64,000 nt of DNA from Helianthus annuus (lineage: Eukaryota > Streptophyta > Magnoliopsida > Asterales > Asteraceae): positions 28,035,354-28,099,353 of the forward strand of contig NC_035436.2 of the NCBI RefSeq assembly GCF_002127325.2, read 5' to 3'. A model generated the notes under the pieces. It had not been told where the DNA came from. It saw only the letters and a program-made list of their open reading frames with translations, and searched no databases. Numbering within the stretch: the stretch's first letter is position 1; every line of letters begins with the position of its first letter. Positions 55,871 to 64,000 of this stretch are shown here, in pieces. A program made the translations under genes and the position numbers.

Positions 55871-56428
55871 ATGTCTAGTCCATCATCACCAGCGAACTCA
55901 AAACGGGTTACCAAACGATTACGGAGAACTCTTTCATTCGAACTCCAAACTCCAAAATCGGATTGCCACCCAGAGTGTTCTCAAATCACAAAAACCCCTT
56001 CAATTCCGTCAACGCCGCACACTGTTGAAGAAAATCTGGATATCGATGCTAAGCTTATAAGTGATCTCCTTACTAACACTAAACCTGAAGTAACAACACA
56101 TGATGAGATGTCGCTAGATGATGCACTTTTGGATGTTGACTGGGGATCATTTTACTTCACCGCACAAGTTACCCCTGTCAAAAAGTCTTCATCTGTGGTG
56201 CTCGCAGACCAAGCAAAACCAGTCAACGGCACCCAGGAGACCTCCCCGGCAGTTGATCCAAAAACTATCGATGATCCTGAAGATGATCCTATAGATGATG
56301 ATTACTCTTGTTACTCTCAAAACACCCTTATCTCGTGGGCCAACCACAACCCGTGGGAGAGTGAGCTTAGCCCAGAACCACTTAGCGCTGAAATTGAGTA
56401 TGGCACGCCAAGATCGTTTCTTGACTAA
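55871..56428 (+). CDS. unknown acidic accessory protein of element D (185 aa)
   Basis: Intact single-exon ORF with ATG context TTATGTCTAGTCC and a TATA box upstream. The N-terminus is Ser-rich then basic (KRVTKRLRRTLSF), a likely nuclear localisation signal. Residues 80-110 are acidic and aromatic (DDALLDVDWGSFYF), and the C-terminal third is acidic (DDPEDDPIDDDY) with Trp/Pro residues. No known domain, no signal peptide, no membrane segment. It sits between the Ulp1-like gene and the GRF gene. The acidic-aromatic patch looks like an activation-domain or short interaction motif; the minus-strand ORF at 58059-58571 has a comparable patch. Being open in an otherwise decaying element suggests it is recent or selected. 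Function unknown. Confidence 0.6.
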   Translation: MSSPSSPANSKRVTKRLRRTLSFELQTPKSDCHPECSQITKTPSIPSTPHTVEENLDIDAKLISDLLTNTKPEVTTHDEMSLDDALLDVDWGSFYFTAQVTPVKKSSSVVLADQAKPVNGTQETSPAVDPKTIDDPEDDPIDDDYSCYSQNTLISWANHNPWESELSPEPLSAEIEYGTPRSFLD

Positions 56429-57129
56429 ATAGTGGTGTTTACATCAAGTTGCTATTATCGGTGTGAAAAAAAATGTGCCCCAATTTTCCCTCTCTCTTAC
56501 AATATAGGGGCTACTTTACTTATCCTATGTTGTTTACCATATCTAGTGTTGAAGTTATTATGTACTCAACTATTGAGTTAAATCTATGTTTTTTCCAGTG
56601 TATCTTATTCAATAATTCGTGTCATTATTATATGATTTAAAAAAATGATATCTTAAAAAAAGGGCATACATAGGTTACACACTTTAGGGAAAAAAAATAA
56701 ATAAATAAAAAAGAGTCACGTGATCAAATCTAAAAAAACATACAACGTTGTTGGGGAAAAAATATATTCAAGGAACGTTCAAACAAAGGCACATGATCAA
56801 ACACACATAGAACAAAAATGTACAAAAAAATCTCGCTGATAAAAATGTATCTCGGATACACCAAAAATGTACAAAAATCAGAGGCAAAAAAAAAATGTAA
56901 CATGGTAAAGACAAAAACCAAAAAAACACTAACATAAAAAATTCTCAGATTCAAAACATCAGAAGTCTACATAAAATCTTAGGGGGAAAAAATGTAATAT
57001 GGTAAAAACAAAACCCAAAAACCCATAACATAGAAAAATCTCAGATTCAACCAAACATCAACAAGTACATACTAGAAAATGTCATTAAACATACTAATAA
57101 GCATAATCCAACTAAGTACTAACTAATTC
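56429..57129. other. 3' region of GRF gene and spacer in element D
   Basis: AT-rich, no ORF with support (56730-56954 minus is Phe-rich and lies in the shared 3' sequence). 56740-57130 is homologous to the 3' part of the fragment in element C (27741-28127), and 56880-57130 to 58915-59185 within D. Confidence 0.6.
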
Positions 57130-57512
57130 TTAATCATAACAAACAATCCTAACAAGTAAGCTGCCAAACACTAACGCTAATATCAGTAACCATATAACCC
57201 TATTCTTCTTCCGAATTTCTTGTTCGCGGGTAAACAGTTCAGCTTGCAGGTTGTTGATGTTCCTCAAAAGACCTGGTATGATCCTAGTTGACCGTAAGCA
57301 CATCGGTGGGTCGACCCAACCAATGAAAGGGCAGTTGCTAGGCTACATTAAAAATAATGGGCAAAAAACACGATTAGAACACACATTTACTTATTAAAAC
57401 CAGGGTTCGAATTTTTTACCTTAAATGGACATGAATAGAACCTTCTTCCTGGGTTATCGTCGGTCCATGATGTCCGGATAACAACAATCCTCCCACATGA
57501 ACACCTTTTCAT
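57130..57512 (-). CDS. GRF zinc-finger plus transmembrane protein, two exons (101 aa)
   Basis: Exon 1 is 57512-57420 (31 codons): MKRCSCGRIVVIRTSW, then NPGRRFYSCPFK. The intron is 57419-57343 with GT...AG ends in phase 0. Exon 2 is 57342-57130 (70 codons plus stop): PSNCPFIGWVDPPMC, then a helical segment NINNLQAELFTREQEIRKK, then a hydrophobic segment IWLLILALVFGSLLVRIVC. The pattern CxC...NPGRRFYSCP...NCPFIGWVD is the GRF zinc finger, a single-stranded nucleic-acid-binding module in several DNA-repair proteins and in many small plant proteins. The C-terminal layout suggests a tail-anchored membrane protein with a coiled coil. Start, frame and splice sites are all intact. Too small per exon to appear as a long ORF. 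Role in element D unknown. Confidence 0.85.
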
Positions 57513-58058
57513 CTTTTTTGAGAGATAGATGAATTGTATACGAAAAAGAGAGATGAGAAAATCATATATTTAAATATAGTTTGGGTAGTTGGAGATAGAG
57601 ATAGTTGGAAGCCTGTAGTTGAAATGATGGATCTAATATAAAGATATGAACCAAACATTTGTGGGTCCCATTGTAAATATATCCTTTTGTCATTACCCAC
57701 GTCCATGTACTTCCTACTTTTTTTACTTTTCATTACTTTTTTTAACAAATGGGGCTTACCCCCCCAGGAAAAAGTTTACCACATATCTACTTGAATAAAC
57801 CAAAAACATAATAAAAAATAATAATAATACATCCCAACAAAGAAAGTAACAACACACAAACTAGATAGTTTTTTTTTCCATTAGATATTACACCACAAAA
57901 GATTACAAAAACATTAGACACATAAATTACTCCTTAGATAATGTTGATAACCTGATACTACACCTAATTTCTAATTAACCTAAAAACATACATACATCTT
58001 AAAAAACAACATAATTAATAAAACACACCAACAACACCTAATTTCTACTTGAGCTTGT
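57513..58058. other. GRF gene upstream region and spacer
   Basis: A TATATTTAAATATA stretch (57574-57587) could serve as the TATA region of the GRF gene. No further gene. The minus ORF 57509-57748 overlaps the promoter and has no support. Confidence 0.4.
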
Positions 58059-58571
58059 TCATGTGAACCATTTTTTGCACTTGCATGGGTTTGCTGGCAT
58101 AGGGGAAACTGATATGTTTATTGGGAAATATGAATCCCACTCAATTTCACTCATCCACGAGACATCATCAACCCAATCGCTGGTTGTGGGATCTTCAACA
58201 TCTCTTTTTTTTGGGTATATTGTAGGCTCACCCTTGGGCACTACTCTTGGCTCCATCTTGACTGTAGCATTAACAGTAGGCTCGTTTTTCGGTATTGCTC
58301 GCGCCGTAGGCTTCACATCGGGTTCAACCTTGGGGGTCGAAAAACTACTTCTCTTCCCGCGGGGGTGCCCATCACTGGTAAAAATCTCCCTAAGCGTACG
58401 TATGGGCATAGCGGGTAGAGGGGTTGTTTCAGGAATATCGCCAACGCCGACTGGAGTCGATGCATACTTTCGAAGTCTCTTGCCAACATTAATGAACTCA
58501 TTTTTTTCAGGCTTGAGATCGATCGCCTCAACATCCGGAACTTTGGAAACCAAACATGGCCTCTTGTACAT
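58059..58571 (-). CDS. unknown accessory protein of element D (170 aa)
   Basis: Intact ORF. The first ATG of the frame is at 58571 (MYKRPCLVSKVPDVEA); upstream continuation has only a GTG. A TTATAAATAA box at 58643-58652 supports this start. Features: basic patch GKRLRKY, a middle part with repeated KxEPxVxxxxKxEP units (PKVEPDVKPTAR, PKNEPTVNATVKMEPRV, PKGEPTIY), and an acidic-aromatic patch DDVSWMSEIEWDSYFPI near residues 133-155, ending CKCKKWFT. VKMEP-type units resemble sumoylation consensus sites (hydrophobic-K-x-E), notable beside a Ulp1-like gene. The acidic patch recalls that of the 185-aa ORF. No known domain. Confidence 0.6.
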   Translation of the reverse strand: MYKRPCLVSKVPDVEAIDLKPEKNEFINVGKRLRKYASTPVGVGDIPETTPLPAMPIRTLREIFTSDGHPRGKRSSFSTPKVEPDVKPTARAIPKNEPTVNATVKMEPRVVPKGEPTIYPKKRDVEDPTTSDWVDDVSWMSEIEWDSYFPINISVSPMPANPCKCKKWFT

Positions 58572-58642
58572 TGTTATGCTTTGTGTGTGATAAGTAGGTA
58601 ACAATGCTTTGGGGATATACACATTGGGGGATGCTGAAACTT

Positions 58643-58652
58643 ATTTATAATG
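58643..58652 (-). promoter_or_regulatory. TATA box for the 170-aa ORF
   Basis: TTATAAATAA on minus, about 75 bp upstream of the ATG at 58571. Confidence 0.5.
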
Positions 58653-59482
58653 AAAAAGGATGGTGGTGATTAGATATGAAAGTAAATGACAAATTAAATG
58701 CATCGCCAGGTAAAAAAAGGAAAAAGTAACAAAAAGATACATCTTGTTGTATGTATTATGTAAAAATGTATCTACGGCTAGTGTTTTGTAAAAAAAAATA
58801 CAAACAGAAAAAAAAACAAACTACTATATGTGCTTAGAATTTTTTTTGTTACTGGCTTTTGTAACGAAAAGGGTCATTTTCTAACTAATTATATACGTAA
58901 AATGGATGTAACGACCAAAATATGTAACATGGTATAAAAAAAAAACAAAAAATCCATAAGATTGAAAAATCTCAGATTCAAACACAGCAAAGAATCTACA
59001 AAAATACTCATGGTAAAAAAAATGTAACATAGTAAAAAAAAAAAAAAAAAACTAAAAAATCCATAGCATAAAAAGGTATCAGCTTCAACGAAACATCAAC
59101 AAGTACATACTAACGAAAATATCATTAGCATACTAACAAAGGATAAATCCAACTAAGTACCACCCATTTCTTAATCTCAACAAACAATGCAACGTTTACT
59201 TCTAACACAAAACATTAGGGATATCATTTCATAATGCAACTGATCAGTTAAACCATAGTCATTAAACTTAAAACCATACGACATACCAAAACCACATACA
59301 TCCTAACATGCAAACATATGCATGTGCATCGATTTTCAGATAATCTACACATGCAAACATGTGCATGTCCAAAAGGGGTGATCAAAGTTTACTTGCGCTC
59401 CACTAAATTGGAGACCAAAAAGCTGGCGTCATAAAAGTTTTAAAAACACGCACATCAAACACATCAACATAAAAATACCAAA
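58653..59482. other. spacer with duplicated GRF-gene 3' sequence
   Basis: 58915-59190 repeats the 3' tail of the GRF gene (AAGTACATACTA, CCAACTAAGTAC, ACAAACAATGC phrases in the same order as 56990-57150), diverged by many substitutions. This indicates a second, now coding-less, GRF-gene copy or an internal duplication. The remainder holds ATGCAAACATGTGCATG-type repeats at 59310-59370. No gene. Confidence 0.6.
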
Positions 59483-62400
59483 TCAAGTGGACTCCTGACT
59501 CGCAGAGCTTGAGTCCTCGTCCTCGTTACTCGATTTATTCTTGTTCTTCTTTTTCTTGCAATTTCTTGAATCATGCCCAGTCATGTACTTCATACAGGTT
59601 CGGCAAAGCCTGGGTGTTTTGGGAGGTTTGACAGCAGAGTTGCTCGTTCCATCCTGAGGTGCTCTAGACAATCGCCGGCGTTTGCCGCGTCCTTTGTTCC
59701 TGATCTCGTCTGGATTGTCGAGAGTTACGTCCCCATCTAAAGAAACACCAAGCAATTCTTCAACAGCAGCATAGTTATCATTGTTGGCTTCGTCATCAAC
59801 TGGTCCTCCATTTAGTAACTTGCATTTCAGTTCCTTTATCTGCTCAGCGAAAGAGGAAAGTCCTCCAACATCGCTTCTTAATGCGTCCACACATTCAGTT
59901 ACGATCTCAAGAATCTGACTTCTCGCAGCAGCTTGCGGACGAGTGTCAACGCCATATCGACTCTCAATAGAAAATAAACTTTTAGGAAGCACATCCCTAG
60001 ACCAACGCTTAACAACATACTGGGCCGGGATTCTTTCAATATTGTTTACCCGGTAAACACAAAAAATGTGCCTACACAGATATCCAATACGGATGAAGTT
60101 GTTGCATGAACAGGATACCGACTGGTTACTCAACTCAAGTATAACCTATAAAAACACCAAAACACATAATTAAGCTTCTATGAAAAAAAGCATAATGAAT
60201 AGCTTAAATCAAAAAATGCAACTATAAGGATACAGCAAAGTTACCGTGAATGTGTTGGTTGCATTGTTACGTTTGTCCAATTGATTCACATAGTAAACAC
60301 AACCATCATCACAATCCTCCGTGTTTACAATGTAACAAAACAGCTTCCCCTTGTATATCTCTTTTCTTACTTCTGTAGAAATTGCATGTGTATACAACTC
60401 AAAAGCGTGCTTCTCAATAGCTAGGTCAGTACTGTCCATGAATACACTAGATGAAGTTTTAAACTCTGCAACACGTTGCCTGTAACACTGATTGTCTATC
60501 CTAGTCTCGTAACATAGCATGAACTGAACTAGTGTGTTAGCGCTAGAAGAGTTGACCTTGAAGCTTGAGTTAGAGCTTTCACATCTTGATGTAGTCTTCA
60601 TCAAACAACACATTGGGATGTCACGGAAGTAGGCAGGTACCCATTGGTCCCTAATTGAGTACATGTCATTCAACCAGTCGTGATCTTGTAACCCATATTC
60701 CTCCATCAAAAGTTGCCAACGCGTCTCAAATGTAGATGGCTTCATGTGAATACTCCACACCAAACGATGCATCAATGCTCTTGGCTCAGAGTTTTGTAAC
60801 AGGTCTCCAGCAATCTATACATATAAAAACACAAAAACTGTTAAAATAAATGAAACAAAAAAAAAACTTCTCAAAATAGATTCATAAATTAATAAAACCT
60901 TGGTGGGAAGTTTCTTCATAATATGCCACATGCAAAGGCGGTGCCGAGAGTCTGTGAAAACCTCTGAAATGGCAGCTTTCATTGAAGGATCCTGGTCCGT
61001 CAGAACTAACTTTGGTTGCTTCTTGTGTGCCTTCAGAAATGATTCAAGTAACCACTTGTAAGACTCAGTGGTTTCATTGAATAACAAGCCAGCACCGAAT
61101 GTCACACATTGTTTATGATTATCAACGCCTGTGAAAGGAACAAAAATCATGTTGTACCTGTGCGACAAAGAAAAAAAAACAAAAGTTAAATAATATGTTA
61201 AAGGGAAAAAAAGTGCAACTATCCAAAACCTTACTTGTTAGTGTGATAAGTCGCATCAAAAGCTAACACATCCCCAAACACCTCGTAGTTTATCTTGGAA
61301 ATTTCGTCTGCCCAAAAATCGATCTCAATTGCCCTTTCTCAACAACAAACTCATAGTAAAAGTCTGGTAAGCTCTCAGATCTTTCTTTGAGACGATCTAT
61401 AACAAGTTGCGCATCACGATCGCCAATATAAAGCCTAACCGACTGGCTCCAGTTCTTAAAATCAGTTGGCGTGCCACGTACATTGTGATGTCCACCCATC
61501 AGGGACACTAAAACTCTGTGAGAAACAATCGGACCAATTCTGTTCAAACTCATGTTATGGATAAACTGTTTGGATGCAAATGGTACTTTCCTTGAAGTCC
61601 TACTTAGGTCACGATTGAAACGCTCAACAAACGGATGATTATGGTCCTCATTGAACCCTACCACTGTGCACGTAGAGCTGCCCTCACCAAACTTAACCAG
61701 TATACTAGCCTTGCAATCTGTCACTGTGAAATTACTTTGCCTAATAGTCAAGCTTGAATGCTCCAAAGTATCAGTTTTACGCTTAATCTGTGGTTTTGAA
61801 TATTTAGTACACCTTATGTACTAGTTAGTGACAACCCCCTTCCATCTCTTGGTTTGCCCCTTACGAATAGAAAACCCAGAATACACAGCATAGTCCTTGT
61901 ACATACTGAACACATCCTTCCACGTTTCATAAACAGAACCAACAACAGGCTTTAAAACAATAGGAACATTAGGACACCACATTCTAGTCCCATTGGGTGT
62001 GTGGTGAACATAAAATTCCTCGTCCGCATGAACACCTAGAAAAAATGTATTGTTTAATAAATTATAACACGTATAGGTTAAAAAACAAATTTACTTGTAA
62101 CATGAAAACATAACAAACTGATACTGTAGTTTCCAAAAATACAACATTAACACGTTTTCCAAAAAATTCAAATAAAACGTGGAAGTACATTTTATTGATG
62201 ACGCCAAAAAGTGTAGATGCTATTGCATTTTTTTTATGGTGACCATATGTCATACTTTGTTAACGTATCCTTACTAAATTATTATTATGGTATGCGATAG
62301 TGTCACCTTTTCAATACATACTATCATATATAACCTAACCATAGTACCAAGTTCAAGTCCTTTGTTTCCAAAAAAATATAAAAACTTAATACAAGTGTAA

Positions 62401-62507
62401 CGACATGTTTTCTAAAAGCTTGTTTCTTAAAAAAAAATGGTTACACTTGTTTTTGCCTTGGAAAAAAATACCACATTTTCAACCAAACTACCCAAAACAT
62501 CATCTGT

Positions 62508-62597
<90 letters not shown>

Positions 62598-63129
62598 GTA
62601 GTAATAATAATAATAATAAACTACAAACATTAAAAAAATGGGGTGTTACAATAAAACTATAGATAAAAACAATGACCTGTGGATAGCAACTGAGTAAAAG
62701 TACAATCTTGAACACCATCTTCATCATCATTTGGTCCATTTTGATTCAGAAGTGAGGCTACACATAAAAAAACAAAAAAAAATAAGCAACAAGAATCCAA
62801 TGTACATCTAAACAAAGAAATCCTTAATTTACACAACAGAAAAAAGAAAGGAACCAACATGAATCGAACGAAAATCTACGCAAGCATTTAAAGCTGTACA
62901 TTTAATGAAACAGAAAATAAAATCACTCACGTGGAATCTCTGAAGAAATAGGTTCAGGATCTGGAGAAACTCTACCCTCACCCAAAGCATCTTCATCTTC
63001 ATTAAATGCAAAATGAAGTGAAAGATTATGTGGGACAACATTTAAGGGTGAACCGGGATCATCATTGAGGTTGGGTAACTCCGTACCGCCGGCAACAGTT
63101 AGATGTTGTTGGCTGTTCGAATCAGCCAT
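59483..63129 (-). pseudogene. FAR1-type MULE transposase of element D, six exons, disabled
   Basis: Exons: 63129-62931, 62757-62677, 62035-61235, 61157-60899, 60814-60245, 60145-59483; all junctions GT-AG and phase-consistent. Domains: acidic N-terminus; FAR1-like DNA-binding region (ETWKDVFSMYKDYAVYSGFS); MULE DDE core with AFDATYHTNK, VLTDQDPSMKAAI, CMWHI and TRWQLLMEEYG; SWIM finger CSCNNFIRIGYLCRH; C-terminal CRTCMKYMTGHDSRNC knuckle-like motif and a Lys/Ser tail. Defects: an in-frame TAG at 61821-61823 and a missing T in the run at 61312-61316, which breaks the frame just before ADEISKINYEVFGD. Everything else is open, so inactivation looks recent. In the living family this enzyme binds and excises the element ends. 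Divergently placed from the Ulp1-like gene at the other end. Confidence 0.85.
62510..62630. repeat. (AAT)n microsatellite in transposase intron 2
   Basis: About 120 bp of AAT/TAA repeats with one AGTAGT interruption near 62597-62602. It creates poly-Asn and poly-Leu frames on the two strands that are not genes. Confidence 0.95.
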
Positions 63130-63348
63130 GTTAAATGCAAAATCTCTTCAATGGTGAGTAAGGATTCTCTCTTTAACACATTCTCTATCTATGGTGTTAA
63201 TAAATGAAATGAAAAAGCTGATGAGAAGATATGATATTGGAAGGTTGTGAGAGTAAGAAGGGAGAGAAGAAGAAAGTCTACAAAGTACTATAAGCATTTA
63301 TTAAAAAGCATGACAAGAATGAGGTTTGAAACAAGGAGAAAGTCTGCG
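63130..63348 (-). promoter_or_regulatory. 5' region of the transposase gene
   Basis: On minus the DNA before the ATG is CT-rich (CTTTCTTCTTCTCTCCC), like a plant leader, with GCTTATAGTACTTTG further out. It ends abruptly at 63349 where LTR-like sequence starts. Confidence 0.4.
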
Positions 63349-64000
63349 TGTGACAACTCGTATTTCGAACCCACTTTTGTGTAACGTAACGTGATTATGT
63401 GAACATTAGTAATAACGTGATATATGTGAAATTGTGATTTGTTTATATGTTGCATGATTAGACCGTACATAACCCACTCGATTACACAATTTACCTCGGC
63501 CCACTCGGTTTACACTCACTTGGACTCGAGACCAAGGATGACTCGATAATGTGTTCGGCCCATTCCCAACACACAAAAACACGACACCCTTGGGGGTGTT
63601 CCCTCATTCTCGCAAACTCACACAAGTTACACAAACCCTAGAACTCTTGCATTCCCTCTCGACTCGGAACAAAGGCAGCCGACACCCCTTTCGCGAAGCT
63701 TGTAGTTCGGATTAATCATCTTTAGCATCTCGGTTAGTGTTCATGTTTACCGATTACCTGTTGAATGATGTTGTGAAGTGTGTGTTACAATAATCATACA
63801 TGTTAATCTAGGGTTCTTGTTAGTATGATTGTCGTGTTCATGTTATTCGGTTCATGATAGGGTTAACTATGGGTATATAAGGTTGCATGATGTAGAACTG
63901 AATGGATAAGTGTAACCGGCTGTGATGTTATGATTTGGGAATATGATTTAGGTTGCTTGATAGTCTATGAAATCGATTGTCACATGATCCGATCCACTGT
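63349..64000 (+). mobile_element. probable LTR start of another retrotransposon, truncated by window edge
   Basis: TGTGACAACTCGTATTTCG is typical of Ty3/gypsy LTR starts. Sequence character changes here (CTCGG/CCCACTCGG words) from the AT-rich MULE DNA. No second end is visible, so the target duplication and orientation cannot be tested. An LTR read in the opposite direction is also possible. Confidence 0.5.

Larger units (their letters stand above)
36140..63348. mobile_element. element D: multi-gene Mutator-like element (left end and genes; right TIR outside window)
   Basis: The left end AGGGCAAGGATAAATCGA, then AACCCGGTTGAGTTGACTA, follows a (TA)n tract and matches the inverted end of element C. 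Without the 11.4-kb Tekay insertion the visible part is about 15.8 kb. Gene order: Ulp1-like (+), 185-aa ORF (+), GRF-TM (-), 170-aa ORF (-), FAR1-type transposase (-). The right end should lie a few hundred bp upstream of the transposase start at 63129 but is cut off by another LTR beginning at 63349. MULEs carrying Ulp1-like genes are known in plants (for example Kaonashi-type and melon CUMULE). The combination with a GRF-TM gene and two small ORFs is not one I recognise. Both large genes show disabling changes, so this copy is probably not autonomous. Confidence 0.7.

Noticed and set aside
62405..62739. Poly-Asn and poly-Leu ORFs
   Set aside because: Both are translations of the (AAT)n microsatellite in a transposase intron.

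Overview
This is a plant nuclear genomic window made almost entirely of transposable elements. Evidence: Ty3/gypsy elements with tRNA-Met primer sites, Mutator-like (MULE) genes with GT-AG introns, a tRNA-derived SINE, hAT-type and foldback MITEs, and long (TA)n, (GA)n and (TAA)n microsatellites. The retroelement families and the Ulp1-bearing MULE are of kinds I associate with large Asteraceae genomes (sunflower, lettuce, daisy relatives). That placement is inference from memory, not something the window proves. Only one short gene (439-708, minus) looks like an ordinary host gene.

Layout. 0-4.8 kb: the small host gene, a SINE with an 18-bp target duplication, and a hAT-type MITE. 4.8-19.7 kb: a minus-strand LTR retrotransposon stripped of coding sequence (2.5-kb LTRs, 1.2 kb between them, triplicated primer-binding site). 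Its second LTR was later split by an 8.7-kb plus-strand non-autonomous element (LARD type, 2.9-kb LTRs, no gag-pol, a 61-bp hairpin repeat array). 19.7-22.9 kb: decayed FAR1/MULE-like transposase remains and a foldback element. 23.3-29.6 kb: TIR elements packed end to end between (TA)n tracts (A 0.4 kb, B 2.6 kb, C 3.0 kb, and an 89-bp chimera). 29.6-36 kb: a truncated MuDR-type gene (PB1 plus DNA-binding domains), an 0.8-kb tandem duplication and small MITEs.

36.14 kb to beyond 63.3 kb: a large multi-gene MULE, called element D here. Its left TIR is at 36140; the right TIR is outside the window. It carries (i) a many-exon Ulp1-protease-like gene (+) whose catalytic Cys and His appear replaced, (ii) a 185-aa unknown acidic ORF (+), (iii) a two-exon 101-aa GRF zinc-finger plus transmembrane protein (-), (iv) a 170-aa unknown ORF (-), and (v) a six-exon FAR1-type MULE transposase (-) carrying one nonsense codon and one frameshift. 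An intact 11.4-kb Ty3/gypsy chromovirus of Tekay type (36787-48157, TSD TGGAT, near-identical LTRs, one uninterrupted 1540-codon gag-pol) sits in the first intron of the Ulp1-like gene. A further LTR appears to start at 63349, in the transposase promoter.

How it fits together: element C (26.4-29.4 kb) has TIRs matching D in inverse orientation and an internal piece of D's GRF-gene region, so it looks like a deletion derivative of a D-type element. The TIRs of A/B and C/D share a spaced pattern and all sit in (TA)n tracts, suggesting one TA-microsatellite-preferring MULE group. The most novel candidate is D's accessory set: pseudo-protease, GRF-TM protein and two small acidic proteins. By analogy with plant MULEs that encode anti-silencing accessory proteins (VANDAL/VANC in Arabidopsis), these could modify host silencing or transposition. 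That role is a hypothesis only.
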